In this document: in pieces, positions 51,600 to 63,900 of the stretch
How positions within the stretch are numbered: the first letter of the stretch is position 1
How the letters are laid out: each line of letters begins with the position of its first letter
Program-made: the position numbers and the translations under genes
Notes under the pieces: generated by a model
Databases searched by the model: none
What the model was told of the DNA's origin: nothing
Seen by the model: only the letters and a program-made list of their open reading frames with translations
NCBI GenBank assembly: GCA_020342235.1
Contig: CP073212.1
Location: 1,860,001-1,924,000, forward strand
From: Saccharomycopsis phalli
Lineage: Eukaryota > Ascomycota > Saccharomycetes > Ascoideales > Saccharomycopsidaceae
Length of the DNA: 64,000 bases
Direction of reading: 5' to 3'

Positions 51600-51855
51600 T
51601 GAAGCATTCAGTTGCCTGCCTAATTGGTACATTACAATGGTGACTCGAAATATAATTGGCAAGTTTATAAATTGCCCAATTCTCTAGTTGCCTAATTAGT
51701 ACACTACAATGGAAGATGGAATTTTTAATTGGGTAACTTGGCGTCAAGATTTGTCATTGCCTAATTAGTACACTACAATGAGCACTTGAAACATTAATTG
51801 AGTAATTTCATTAAGCATTCAGTAGGTTTCCTAATTAGTACACTCAATGGAAGAT
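51600..51855. repeat. About 70-bp interspersed repeat, four copies
   Basis: CCTAATTAGTACACTACAAT or a close variant occurs at about 51617, 51692, 51759 and 51829, each followed by TGG/TGA and a purine-rich segment (GAAGATGGA in two). The copies are upstream of the small CVIA-ending frame on the minus strand, so they may lie in its promoter. Confidence 0.8.
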
Positions 51856-52674
51856 GGAGAATAATGATATTTATCAAAGGCTATAGCTATACCAGCTCCA
51901 GAGAGATTTCTAGTAGGCTTGATCAGCAGTGATAATAGTATGACTGTGGTATGATGAATGATTATGATGAATGATTATGATGAATGATTATGATGAATGA
52001 TTATATATGATTATGTAGTCGTGGCTAGGTGCATGACTACAGGATTGCAAGCAATTGGAAAAGCCGTTGGAAAAGCCGTTGGAAATGCCACTGTAGTATT
52101 TACCATCATTGGTGGTCGAATAGGTTCAATTGGTTGTACATTGCCAATTCTGGTCAACATATTGTCAACATTGACTACTTGGCCACATTCATTAAATAAT
52201 GACGTCATTACATTGTCAATTTTAAGCTGACTCATGAATTACAATTTGAGCATCTTCTGGAAATATTCCAAGTGGTAAATACTTTCATGATAATATACAA
52301 CATTCCATCCAATGTATATAGCCTGCCTGTACTCGTATATGATACATTATTCCATCCATCAGAATAAACATTTAGACTAGAGTGTCAATCCATACAACGT
52401 GTACATGGCTATCCAACAAATATACCTTTGTATACAGAGAATGCCAAATCTACATTGGGTAAACCAAGTAAAAAGCAGTCGACATTAACCAAAATGCTTT
52501 TGCGTAGAACCAACGGGCACCTTCCTTTTGGGCATCTAAGCGAAATCAGGAGATTTGTGAAATGCGGAGACTGATGAAATGTGGAGATTCAATGAGATAA
52601 CCCGCTGGAAATTACGTATGACTTTAATGCTTGGCATGATTCACATGTAGCAATGTAGCAAACAAGGTTCAACC

Positions 52675-52790
52675 TTAGAGGTGAAGGTATGACCTAGAGG
52701 CAAACGTATGCCCTTAGAGGCGAGCGATACCCATAGAGGCGAACGATACCCACAGAAGCAAACGATACCCATTGAGGCAACCGACTGACA
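52675..52790. repeat. 20-bp minisatellite upstream of ARO4
   Basis: Five to six diverged copies of GAGGCGAACGATACCCATAG, ending 130 bp before the ARO4 start. Confidence 0.8.
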
Positions 52791-52887
52791 TTTTGAGAAA
52801 TTCGTACCCAGTTTGCTGCAAAATAAAACACTCGTCACAGGTATCTACGCTTACCAATCCCTTACTAATCCACGTGCTAGGGCATGA

Positions 52888-54027
<1,140 letters not shown>

Positions 54028-55456
54028 AGGAGGAGTAGGTGCCATCTAGAAGAGAGGTAGGTTTAAGTAAAATGTGAATAGCTAAAGTGAGATGGTAGCG
54101 ATAGGAATCCATGTGAATAGTGGTCATCTCAGAAATGTAGTGAATGGTGACGATTCTAGAGTTTATGTAATTGGTTACTCAAAGTGTAGTGATTCGCATC
54201 AATTTTCAACTCACAATTTCTTCACTCCAGTGTAGTGATTCGCATCAATTCTAAACTCACAATTCCCTCCACTCCAGTGTAGTGATTCGCATCAATTCTA
54301 AACTCACAATTCCCTCCACTCCAAGTATTACCAACCCATGAGAAATTCGCCAGTGATAAAACTTGAAAAACCCATCGGCTAACATGCAACCTCGGCTACA
54401 TACAAGCTAGGCTAAGATGGAAACTAAACAAAAACCAAACTGTGCAATAACATATATCCATACAAACAACATTGTACAATGTACACCTCAATTCATTCCA
54501 AGCCCCAAAAAGTTGTACCCAAAAACCCAATGTGTCAACCAGGGTACTTTTTACGCAGTCGGCTTCTTTTATTGACCATGTCACTTTTGCCTGCACAACC
54601 CACCAATACAACACACTCCTGGCCAATTCATTGCTGATACGATAATTTATCGTGTCTCAAAATAAACCCGAGCTGCTTAGACACATTGCACTCAACGTCA
54701 AAGTAGGAATATATCCCACCGTGTATAGACACAGGCACGTGTGTCTCTATAAACGTCAGCACGTCAAAGGTAGATACAAAATAAACAGTTGTACATGGCC
54801 AGGTACACTCGAGTAAATATTCGTATACCAGTGAGTACCTTTTCCAGCATCTCGGAGTTGTATGCATGAGTGCATGTGGAAGACATGATGGTTTCCAGAC
54901 AAAGGTCCAGTGGCTGTGGACAAATTGGCAGGTTATGGGCATGAAAAGAAACAAACGGCGGTGTTGATTGCGGCGATTTTGCGGCGTCGGTGTTTGTAAA
55001 TGGCACAGAGTCAGATATCAGGCATATCCCGATCCGGAGACCATTCCGTGATGGAAGTTTAATTTCTCAGTTCCGGGAATTTTATGAGGTTTTATATATA
55101 ATGGCCTCGGCTGATTTTCGGCCATTCCATATACTTGCCTGGTACTGTGAAGTTGGGATATTGTGAAGTTATAATACTGTGGATATATTATACCACTGGC
55201 AAATTACGAATCATTTACGTTCATTTCCCGAGTGACATTTCACAGTTGACATTGATTGACATTTTACAGTTGGCATTGGTTGACATTTTACAGTTGATAT
55301 TTGATTGGCATATTACTGGCTGACGGATTGTCTCTAATCCCATTGACGTTTATTATCTATTCCTCTCATCTCTATTCCTCTCATCTCTATTCCTCTCACC
55401 TCCAGTCTTTCTATTCCTCTCACTTCCAGTCTCTCTACTCACCATAATTGATCCCC
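54028..55456. other. Spacer between ARO4 and the arrestin gene
   Basis: A 1.4 kb spacer with an 18-bp duplication at the ARO4 stop (GAGTAGGTGCCATCTAGA, 54011-54050), a 46-47-bp minisatellite (54184-54323) and pyrimidine-rich TCTATTCCTCTCA repeats (55360-55440) directly before the next gene. No gene is supported. Confidence 0.55.
54184..54323. repeat. 46-47-bp minisatellite
   Basis: The core GTGTAGTGATTCGCATCAAT recurs at 54184, 54230 and 54277, with TCACAATTCCCTCCACTCCA between copies. Confidence 0.9.
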
Positions 55457-56632
55457 ATGTTCAAAGGAAAACACTTTTCGCTCCAGTTCCTGGTTCTCGA
55501 CACACGAGTATACCTCAACGCCAAAGAAAACTCAATCATCCACGGCATCGTCGAATTGCAAATAAAAAAACCCACCCTCTCCATCTCCAGCCTCACAGTA
55601 AGCTTCAATGGTACCCTGGAACTCCGTCCTCTCAACATGGACGAATGCACATGCCTTGACACCCAGACTCGGCCAATCACCCACCAAACATGCCAATGGA
55701 CCAAAATTGACTCTCGTGTCGGCAGCTACACGTATCCATTTGAATTTGTGGTGAGCAACCAGTTGCCCGAGTCGATCCAGGCATTGTGCAACTCCATCTG
55801 CTATAATGTCCAGGCAATGGTGGTGTACAACAAGGACCACACACAAACACATACCATCGAGGCTCCTGTGCAGCTTATCCGGACGGTGCGGCTCTCTCTT
55901 GAGGATAAGGAGCCGTTCAGCGACTCGTTGCTCGAAGGCACTTTCCAGCAAATGTTTGACTACCGCATGGCATTGGCAGAGACAAACTTGTACTGCGACG
56001 ACACCGTGCAACTAGAGTTGGACATTGTGCCGTTGTTGCCTGATTTCTTCCACAAGCATTTGTACAAGATCAAAGAAGCTCGGATTCTCTTGCACCAGCA
56101 ATACGACAATGGCTCGTATGTGAAGCGCAGAAACTTTCTTCTCAAGCTGATGGAGTTCTCGAGGCGTGATTTTGACCAGGATGGAAAGCTCCACTTGGTG
56201 ACAAAGGTGCATTTCAAGCCCATACAGAAGCACATCTACCCGTCCTTTGATAACCAGCAGCAGGACGGTATCACCCATTTCCGTATCAAGCACTCTGTGC
56301 GGGTTTCTCTTAGCTTTGAGCTGCGCCAGTTTACGGATCTCGACTACTCAAAGCTCGACACCCTGTACATGCCAGCACAAGTTGATTTCAAGACCGGTTT
56401 GCTTGTGCATCCGCTACAAATCAGCCTGCCGTTTTCTGAATTGCTAGAGTCCAAGGATTATACTACGAAGCTGACGTCGCTTGCCTTTAGCCGACCCGTC
56501 CAGATGCTCCGGCGCGCGGCCCGGCATGCAGACGACCAGCCGCCTGTGTATTGTGAGCAGCTGCCTGCAGTCCGGCGGCACCGGCATGCCAAGTGGTTTC
56601 CTCCTGCCTATAACGAGATTGACAAGGTGTGA
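55457..56632 (+). CDS. Alpha-arrestin (ART family) with two PY motifs
   Basis: The 391-residue protein has an arrestin-like N domain (about 1-150: beta-strands, SLTVSFNGTLELRP, and YTYPFEFVVSNQLPESI near 95) and C domain (about 155-340). Its short tail carries two PPxY motifs, PPVY (362-365) and PPAY (382-385). In yeast such proteins recruit the ubiquitin ligase Rsp5 through PPxY motifs to plasma-membrane transporters and drive their endocytosis. I cannot tell which ART member it is. The first ATG in frame is 55457. Upstream DNA is a pyrimidine-rich repeat, and no TATA-like box lies nearby. Confidence 0.85.
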   Translation: MFKGKHFSLQFLVLDTRVYLNAKENSIIHGIVELQIKKPTLSISSLTVSFNGTLELRPLNMDECTCLDTQTRPITHQTCQWTKIDSRVGSYTYPFEFVVSNQLPESIQALCNSICYNVQAMVVYNKDHTQTHTIEAPVQLIRTVRLSLEDKEPFSDSLLEGTFQQMFDYRMALAETNLYCDDTVQLELDIVPLLPDFFHKHLYKIKEARILLHQQYDNGSYVKRRNFLLKLMEFSRRDFDQDGKLHLVTKVHFKPIQKHIYPSFDNQQQDGITHFRIKHSVRVSLSFELRQFTDLDYSKLDTLYMPAQVDFKTGLLVHPLQISLPFSELLESKDYTTKLTSLAFSRPVQMLRRAARHADDQPPVYCEQLPAVRRHRHAKWFPPAYNEIDKV

Positions 56633-57890
56633 GTTGGTGAATGATTGTGTGAGTCAGTGAATGATTGTGTGAGTTGGTGAATGATTGTGTGAATGGCATG
56701 TGTAAATAAGTCCATGACAAGCTGTTCAAAGGAGTAGACAATACCGAGGACAGGTACTAAACTGATGAAATAATGAAATGCTACTGTATATTTACTATTA
56801 TAATATTTTTGGTGCAATTGTATTGGCAACGTGACCATGGGAGCTTTGAAATGCACTAAATTTCATTAATTCCTGAAAGCAATTGCTAGAGATCTAAACA
56901 GATGCTGCTGAAGATTTACAAAGCATTGTCGAGTATTTAAAAAGCAACTCTCGAGAGTTGGTACCAGTATTTATCTTTGGCAAGGCTAATTTAGGCAAGA
57001 GTTTTCAGTCTTGTTGCTGGAGTATGTGGATTGGCAAATGTTCCAATAATGACAATGTCTAAATGAATTTGGATTAAAACCGACAATTTACCTGATTCAT
57101 CCGTACCTTGTTTTGTTTTACTACGACATACTTTGCAAACTAGATTGATTTACTTGTACAGAAGGAATGCTATACATGATCGTCATGTGCCAATGGCCAA
57201 GTAGGGTTGATCAGAGACTAGATTGATGAATAATCAATATAACAATAAATCTAATCAACAGACTAAGGAGCAAGTTGGAACAGAATAATAGTCAGATAAC
57301 ACATGTTATCAAAAAACCAGCAACACCGCACGAGATAACCACTTTTGTAATGGTACACCAAATACCATTAACACTATTGTATCACCTTGTATCACCTTGT
57401 ATCACCTTGTATCACCATTTCACACCATTCCACTCCATTGTATCTCCTCGTACCACCTGTATCAACACCTGACATTGCACTACCCAACAATGACTAGGCC
57501 ATTGATAAAACACACTATTCCAAAATATCAGACAGGGACATTCCAAAAGCCGCAAGGGGTATTATGCAACGTTCAATTACATGTATGTGGATAAACGATC
57601 CACTCCTACATCAAGGGTTCAATCCAAAGGGGATTAGGGGCCGCGTCAGGTAGCCGCCTGGGAAAAAAGCAACTGCCCGCATCAGCCGCCCAGATCCCCC
57701 CCGAGCATCCAGGTCTCACTTTAAAACAGTCGTGCATTACCCGGCCGAATCCTCGATATTGGTAAGGCGCCTAAAACAAGGTTAACATGCGATTCTATGG
57801 TAATTACCCAGAGAGGAAGTGTCTGGAAACCATGACGTTTTCTTTGCTTTATAACCGCAGCGGTCTGCTGTTTTTGGCCAGCATTTCGCC
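56633..57890. other. Spacer between the arrestin gene and the unknown gene
   Basis: A 1.26 kb spacer with a 20-bp GTGAATGATTGTGTGAGT repeat right after the arrestin stop (56635-56695), TGTATCACCT repeats (57378-57418), an AGGGG-rich stretch (57625-57650) and a Reb1-like site. GGTTCAATCC at 57619 lacks the stems of a tRNA T-arm. Confidence 0.5.
57737..57744. promoter_or_regulatory. Reb1-like site TTACCCGG upstream of the unknown gene
   Basis: A perfect octamer, 147 bp before the ATG at 57891; a TTTATAA lies at 57847-57853. Confidence 0.45.
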
Positions 57891-59204
57891 ATGTCCAGAT
57901 ACTCGCTTCAGTCGCGGAAATTTGATATGGACTTGATCTCCCTTGCCTCGTCGGACAATGGCTCACACAGTCCAATGTCGTTGGTCGGCAAAGGAAAGGG
58001 CACATCTTACGACACATTTGACTCGTTGTTCAGCGGCGGTTCAAGCGACGACACCGATCTCGAGTCGTTGCAGAGCTTCAGCAAGACCCCCATCATTCAC
58101 GATGACTTGGATGTCCAGAGCGAGTGCTACTCGTATATCATGGACTTGATTGTCGACTACGAGGATGAGGCCTTGTACTCGCCCAATTTCGGCCAGGTGC
58201 CGCTTACAAATCGCGACCTCAACCTGTTTACCGGTTATAATGATTACACCAAGGTCAGTGTCGAAGATCCCACGAGCCTTGAGCCGCGCAAGACCCTCAA
58301 ATTCCGAGTGGTGTCGACGCGCCAGAACTTGATCAACGGCGTGAAACGCTTTTCAGTCCGCCGGTCGCGTCCCTCACAATTTCTCGGCGCAATAAAAGCC
58401 GCAGTGTTACCAAAAAACGACGGCTTCCCCCAGCGGAGCAACTCCACCGGCTCGGTCGCGCTTACCCGTCTCAGCGGAGACTATTCGCAGCAGCGAATCG
58501 ACCTCAAGAAGCGGTCGATATTGGTCAAGGATAGTGCCACGGAGTTGTTTAACATTTACACTGTTGAAAACCCGTACTTGTCCGATAACGAGATGACCTT
58601 GGCTCACTCAGGCGTGCGTGCAGACGTCTCCAAGTCGCATGATATAGAGCAGATTGACAAGGACACGTTCCGTGTCGTCAATGATTCGACGTTGAGCAAC
58701 GGGAACATTCTGTCACGTCCTGCCCAGAGGAGAGCAAAGTCGAGCAATTCAAAACATGCAGTGAGTGCTTACAAGGCTGCACAGATGAAGTACCAGCTCC
58801 AGAGCCAAGGGAGCCAAAAGTCTGGTCAAAAGGGTCAGCGTGGCTACACAAGTCAACGATCTGGATACACAAGTCAACGGTCTGGCCACAACAGTCAGCG
58901 ATCTGGATACTCAAGTCAACGATCTGGATACTCAAGTCAACGATCTGCCCAACCAAGTCAACGATCTGCCCAACCAAGTCAACAGTCTGCCCATAAAAGC
59001 CAAAGATCAGCCCAAACAAGTCAGCGGTCGGCTCAAACTAGCCAAAGATCAGACCCTTCAAACCGCAGAGTCCAGAATCTGTCGCACCAAAGAATGCACC
59101 TGGTGCCAAACGGGAGTCGTAATGAAAAAATGCGTCTGATTCGAGCCAAAAATATAATGATAACAGATTCTGGCGCAGAAATGCGGAAATTCTTCTATGC
59201 CTGA
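57891..59204 (+). CDS. Unrecognised Ser-rich protein with Ser-Gln-Arg-Ser repeats
   Basis: I do not recognise this 437-residue protein. The first 120 residues are acidic and Ser/Asp-rich (SDDTDLESLQSFSKTP). A basic block (about 140-165, VKRFSVRRSRPSQF) could bind membrane or nucleic acid. Residues about 305-400 are an SQRSGYS/SQRSAQP repeat. The end is MITDSGAEMRKFFYA. No membrane span, catalytic motif or zinc finger is visible. Normal codon use, a promoter-like upstream region with a Reb1-like site, and a TTTATAA 40 bp before the ATG argue for a real gene. Many SxxR and SP sites suggest heavy phosphorylation. Confidence 0.8.
   Translation: MSRYSLQSRKFDMDLISLASSDNGSHSPMSLVGKGKGTSYDTFDSLFSGGSSDDTDLESLQSFSKTPIIHDDLDVQSECYSYIMDLIVDYEDEALYSPNFGQVPLTNRDLNLFTGYNDYTKVSVEDPTSLEPRKTLKFRVVSTRQNLINGVKRFSVRRSRPSQFLGAIKAAVLPKNDGFPQRSNSTGSVALTRLSGDYSQQRIDLKKRSILVKDSATELFNIYTVENPYLSDNEMTLAHSGVRADVSKSHDIEQIDKDTFRVVNDSTLSNGNILSRPAQRRAKSSNSKHAVSAYKAAQMKYQLQSQGSQKSGQKGQRGYTSQRSGYTSQRSGHNSQRSGYSSQRSGYSSQRSAQPSQRSAQPSQQSAHKSQRSAQTSQRSAQTSQRSDPSNRRVQNLSHQRMHLVPNGSRNEKMRLIRAKNIMITDSGAEMRKFFYA
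58840..59055 (+). repeat. In-frame minisatellite, 18-21-bp units
   Basis: About ten units of AGTCAACGATCTGGATAC or close variants encode SQRSGY, SQRSAQP and similar. The phase is kept throughout. Confidence 0.9.
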
Positions 59205-59317
59205 TGGTATTGTATATTCGTGATTATAGATTGTTTTTAGACACTGTAGATCCACAGCCCAGTATGCATATGCACCTTCTATTTAAAGTCGAGTTTCAAT
59301 GAAATGTACAATTGATA

Positions 59318-59452
59318 TATACTATTGAAATACTATTGAAATACTATTGAAATACTATTGAAATACTATTGAAATACAACCGAAATACAACCGAAACACA
59401 ACCGAAACACAACCGAAATACAATTGAAATATACAATTGAAATACAATTGCA
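59318..59452. repeat. 11-bp minisatellite
   Basis: Five or more units of GAAATACTATT pass into CGAAATACAAC and TGAAATACAAT variants. Confidence 0.9.
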
Positions 59453-60100
59453 ATAACGACTCAGAATAGCACGAAATACCATCTGTCCGTAATCCCACGC
59501 GACAACCCGCTATTCCATGTTGAAACTCCCCCAACCAACTCTAAATGGTGGAAAATTTGATGTTAATTTCATCAAGAATCCCTATTTTACCGGGCTCTGT
59601 ATTTAGTATCCCATATTTTACCAGATATTCCCCTCAGTATCCCTTGGTATTTCCAAACCCTGTCAGTTTCACCTGACAGACATGCATAAAATACGTATAC
59701 ACCAGCTTGGAAGTCATGGCAATGCCAGTTTTAATTAGCAAATATCGAATTTTACTGAATGAAACAACAAATTGGAAATCTTGAACCAATTATGCCCTAC
59801 TGAAACCAATACTCTGTACTGGATTGCCGATTTGTAGCGTTGCTCTCCACTGTGATGCACATGAAAAAGCATGTTTCTGGGCAACTCTTTGATTGGTATT
59901 TACTATCCTTGATTAAAGCACTGGCCTTTGAATATAGATCTTAGAGAATGTGCTATTGAGCCAAAGCCTTTGGGTCTATTTGAACTTCCTGGTGTTGTAG
60001 TTGTACTTTGGAAAGAGATGAGATGATCACTTGTAGGTTATTGAATAAATTACAAGAATGATGATCAAGAGGATTATTAAATGTAATGATGAAATTTTGA

Positions 60101-60346
60101 TGGATCATCAACTGGATCAGTAAATGTATTGTTAAATGATCCATTGGATGAATCAGTGGGTGAATCAATTGACAAACTAAATGGATCATTATTCCGATAT
60201 AATAGATAATTAATCCGATAAAATGGATCATCAACTGGATCAGTAAATGTATTGTTAAATGATCCATTGAATGAATCAGTGGGTGAATTAATTGACAAAC
60301 TAAATGTATCATTATTCCGATATAATAGATAATTAATCCGATAAAA
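60101..60346. repeat. 123-bp direct tandem duplication
   Basis: Two copies starting TGGATCATCAACTGGATCAG at 60101 and 60224 differ at only a few positions, so the duplication is recent. Confidence 0.95.
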
Positions 60347-60886
60347 TGGATCATTCAACCTGGTAAATAATCATTAAATTTGGCAAAATATTCATTAATC
60401 TGAAATACTCATAATCTGAAAATACTCATAATCTGAAAATACTCATAATCTGAAATACTCATAATCTGAAAATACTCATAATCTGAAATACTCATCATGG
60501 CTGATTATCTAATACACCACGTTTGACAACTCATGCGCACTCTTCTACAAACCAATCAACATTACCTTCTAAATATACCATCATCCACAAATAAGTACTT
60601 GATTTACACAAATTCCACTCCAATAACGTATACGTGTCGTTAGTACACTCAAAATGATCTTCCTCCCAGGAAAAAGTCCCGTCAATCATTGACCCATGGT
60701 AATGGTGCCGCAGAGCACTGCCACCATTCCTCCAGAAGTCAAAGAATCAACCGCAAACCCATTGAGAAATTGTCTCTATATAATTGCAATAATCCCATTC
60801 TTCCTCACAACTTGCTAATCCAACGCCTGTGTTTCACCTGCAATTTAAAGTTCCGTCAACTTGCAAAACACCATCGCACATAACCA

Positions 60887-60896
60887 TATATATAAA
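60887..60896 (+). promoter_or_regulatory. TATA box of the UGGT-family gene
   Basis: TATATATAAA ends 25 bp before the ATG, so transcription must start very near the start codon or the box is not used. Confidence 0.45.
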
Positions 60897-60921
60897 GCGG
60901 GAACAAGTATTTCATTAACCA

Positions 60922-63900
60922 ATGCGGCGACTTGTGACGATACTACTGATACTTTCGCTATATGCGGCAGAATTCGTGGAGAATTCTGTGAATTTCAAGC
61001 TCGAGTCCAATTGGGCTGATCCCCCGTTTTGTCTAAAGGTTCTTGAGACTGTTGCCGGGGTAAATGAGAGTGCCTACTTGCCGGGCTTGAGTGCGGTTTT
61101 GGGGGTTTCTCTTGATGATGAGGACGACGACAATGCGAATTCCAAGAGCGACGAGGCGGTTTATGCCAGTGCTCGAGGTTTGTTGCAATCTGAGGACCAG
61201 AAGTTGTTTGATTTGCTTCTTGCCAACAAAATGTACTCTCCGCGAATCGTGGCCCATTACAACTACTACAACTCGACCGTGTGGCCCCAGTTTGAGAAGA
61301 AGATTGCCTCGTGCACGTCCACGTTTGGAAGCGTTTCCAAGGGCGTATGGCTCGAGTACAATGGCCAAGTGTTGTGCAACCCTCAGGAGATTTTTGCCTT
61401 GAAAACCACCACAAACAGCGGCCCTGAGCCGTTGCCGTTTGACAGAGTCATTGGATCGACAGGTCCGTTGGTTGTGTTGTACGGTGATGTGAAGGACCCG
61501 GAGTTTAAGCAGTATTTTGTGAATTTGTACCAGGCAGCAGAGGCAGCAAAGCTCCGGTTTGTGGTGCGGTACACTGGCAGCAGAAACGGGCCAAAAGAGC
61601 CGCTCAGTGGGTACGGGATTGATCTCAAGCTCAAGCGGACCGACTACATTGTCATTGACGACCGGGATATCAAGCAGGATGTGAAGAACTTGGACGGAAA
61701 AGCCAACGAGCAGACGGTCCAGGCGCCTGTGAGCGGGTCGTTCTTGAACAAGACATACCATGGGATCCATGGGGTCACCAAGAAGCAGGTCAAGAACTTG
61801 GACTTTAAGTTGGCACACTATCTTGTGAACACACACAATGGCACGGGGCAAGAGAAGTTGCACTTGTACAATGAGATTCTCGGCAACTTTCCAAAGTACG
61901 CGCACGACATTTCCCGTTCAAAGCAGTTCAAATACGTCCGCAAGTCGCCTCTGTTTGATAAGTTGTTCCAGGCATACAAGAAGAACCGGGAGTTTGGGGT
62001 CGACGAGCAGGAAATGCAGGGCATCTACGTTAACGGGAAACGGCTCCAAGACTCGGAGGACCAGAAGCAAAACTTTATTGACTTGCTTCAGTCGATCGAG
62101 ATCGAGTCGGTCTTGGTGAAGCAGCTTCGTGATTCACTTGGAATTGATGCCCACACTGCCAAGAATTTCATCAGTGAATACGCCAGGCTCTCGGCAGTGC
62201 AACTCACCACGTCTCTGGAACGGTACGATCTCCGTAACGTGTCGTCGGTGGTGTACTTGAACGACTTGGAAAAGGACGAGGCGTATGCGCACTTTACTAC
62301 TGATAAGCTGGCCTGGAAGAAGCCACAGCTTCCGCAGTACAAGGAAAACGTGTTGGATGTGGTATTTGCAGTGGCTTTGTCTGATTTCGACGTCATTGAC
62401 GACATTCTCAAGATCGTGCACTTGGTTTTTGCCCAGAAAATGCCGCACCGCTTGGCGATTCTCCCAATCACAAAGCCCCTCGAGACATACAAGGAGATCA
62501 CGGTTTCCATTGGCGGAAAATCAAAGACCCTCAGTCCGGAAGAACACCGGCAATTGGACCAGTACCTTGCGGACGATCTCCACCATGTGGCTCGGAACCA
62601 GGGAGTGGACTGGGTTCTGTTTTTGAACAACCTCCAAAAGGAGTACCTTGGCAAGGTGTTTTCCCGGAAAAGCAAGCCGCCACACGTTCACCTCGATGGA
62701 ATTGAGCAGTTCAACATCAAGGACAACTATGTTGTGGTGGATGGTGTCTTTGGGGCAATGGGCGACTCGTGGCGGCAATTTATCGGCGAGAGATTGCAAA
62801 ACGACATCAAGTACATCTCGCAAAACATCGACGGCGTGAAAGATGGCGAGAAAGTCGCCGATCTTCTTTATAAAGACGCACTTGATGTGCGAAACTTGGT
62901 GATCAATCCCGACAATGAGGACATCCAGTATCAGCAAGTGACGCCAGAGCTTCTTGGGAAGTTGAGCAAGCACAAGAATACGCTTGTCTTCTCCAACGAA
63001 GTAGGTGCCGACCAAGAACCTCGGATCTACACGTTCTACACCATGATGTTGGCCGGTGACTTTGGCGGTCACGTGACCCAGAAGCAGGCGGTGGAGATGT
63101 TTGAGGCGGAGATTGAGGGGTTGAAGCAGGGCAACCGGACGTATTTGATCAAGTACCGGTTGGTTGACCGGGGCCAGGGTCATGTCATTAAGAAATTGCG
63201 TGGGTTTCTTACCCAGAAGGTGCCATTGATTGATCGGCTTGAGGAAGCCGTCGAATATTTGCGGGAATTGCAAAACGAACCCGAGAAATTGGGCAGCAAT
63301 GCGGTTCTGGACGTTCTTGATTCGGCTGGAATCCATGGCAACGTGTTGTCGCTCAACTCACGTGCGGTGCCGCTTGGCCCACAGCACTATATTGCGTCAC
63401 GGGAATTTGACACCTTGGTGAAGTTTGAGTCGCGGGGCCGGTTGTTCCAGTTGATCCAGCAGATTGGCTACTCTGTGCGTGAAAATGTGACCTCCCTGTT
63501 GGATCGCTACGACTGGTCAGAGTCGTTGTTTTCCGTGTTGACAGCAAGTTACCATGCCGACAGTTTGCGCAGCAGAATGCAGTTGGAGATCTTGCAGATG
63601 GACGGGGCCTCTTTTGAGGTGAATCCCAGCAACGACACGTTGGTCAATGTGGTTGCCATTCTCAATCCAATCGACGAGCAGTCGCAGCGTGTGACTAGCT
63701 GGTTGGTGGCTCTTGAACAGCTGGGAATAGCCACGATCCGGGTGTTGTTTACCCCGAAACTGGGTCTTTCTGAGGTGCCAATCAAGCGGTTTTACCAGGG
63801 GCTTTATGTTCCGCGAGTCGAGTTCAAGGACGGCAAAGTGGACGAGTCACACTACCGTGTGGTTCTTGGCAATCTCCCAGAGACGACGCTCTTTACTTTG

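Larger units (their letters stand above)
59205..60921. other. Repeat-rich spacer before the UGGT-family gene
   Basis: A 1.7 kb AT-rich spacer with an 11-bp GAAATACTATT array (59318-59452), a 123-bp direct duplication (60101-60346), AATCTGAAAATACTCAT repeats (60398-60495) and a TATATATAAA at 60887-60896, 26 bp before the next ATG. The minus-strand frame 59953-60354 exists because 123 is divisible by three; it is not called. Confidence 0.6.

Noticed and set aside
52011-52235. Overlapping 74- and 77-codon frames on opposite strands
   Set aside because: Both run over the same short duplication, and neither has a recognisable domain or promoter.
57615-57640. GGTTCAATCC, a possible tRNA B-box
   Set aside because: No five-base-pair T-arm stem and no A-box at the right distance.
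59953-60354. 133-codon frame with internal repeats
   Set aside because: Generated by the 123-bp duplication, whose length keeps phase.
61033-61905. 290-codon antisense frame over the UGGT-family gene
   Set aside because: The plus-strand frame carries the conserved family signatures; the antisense one does not.
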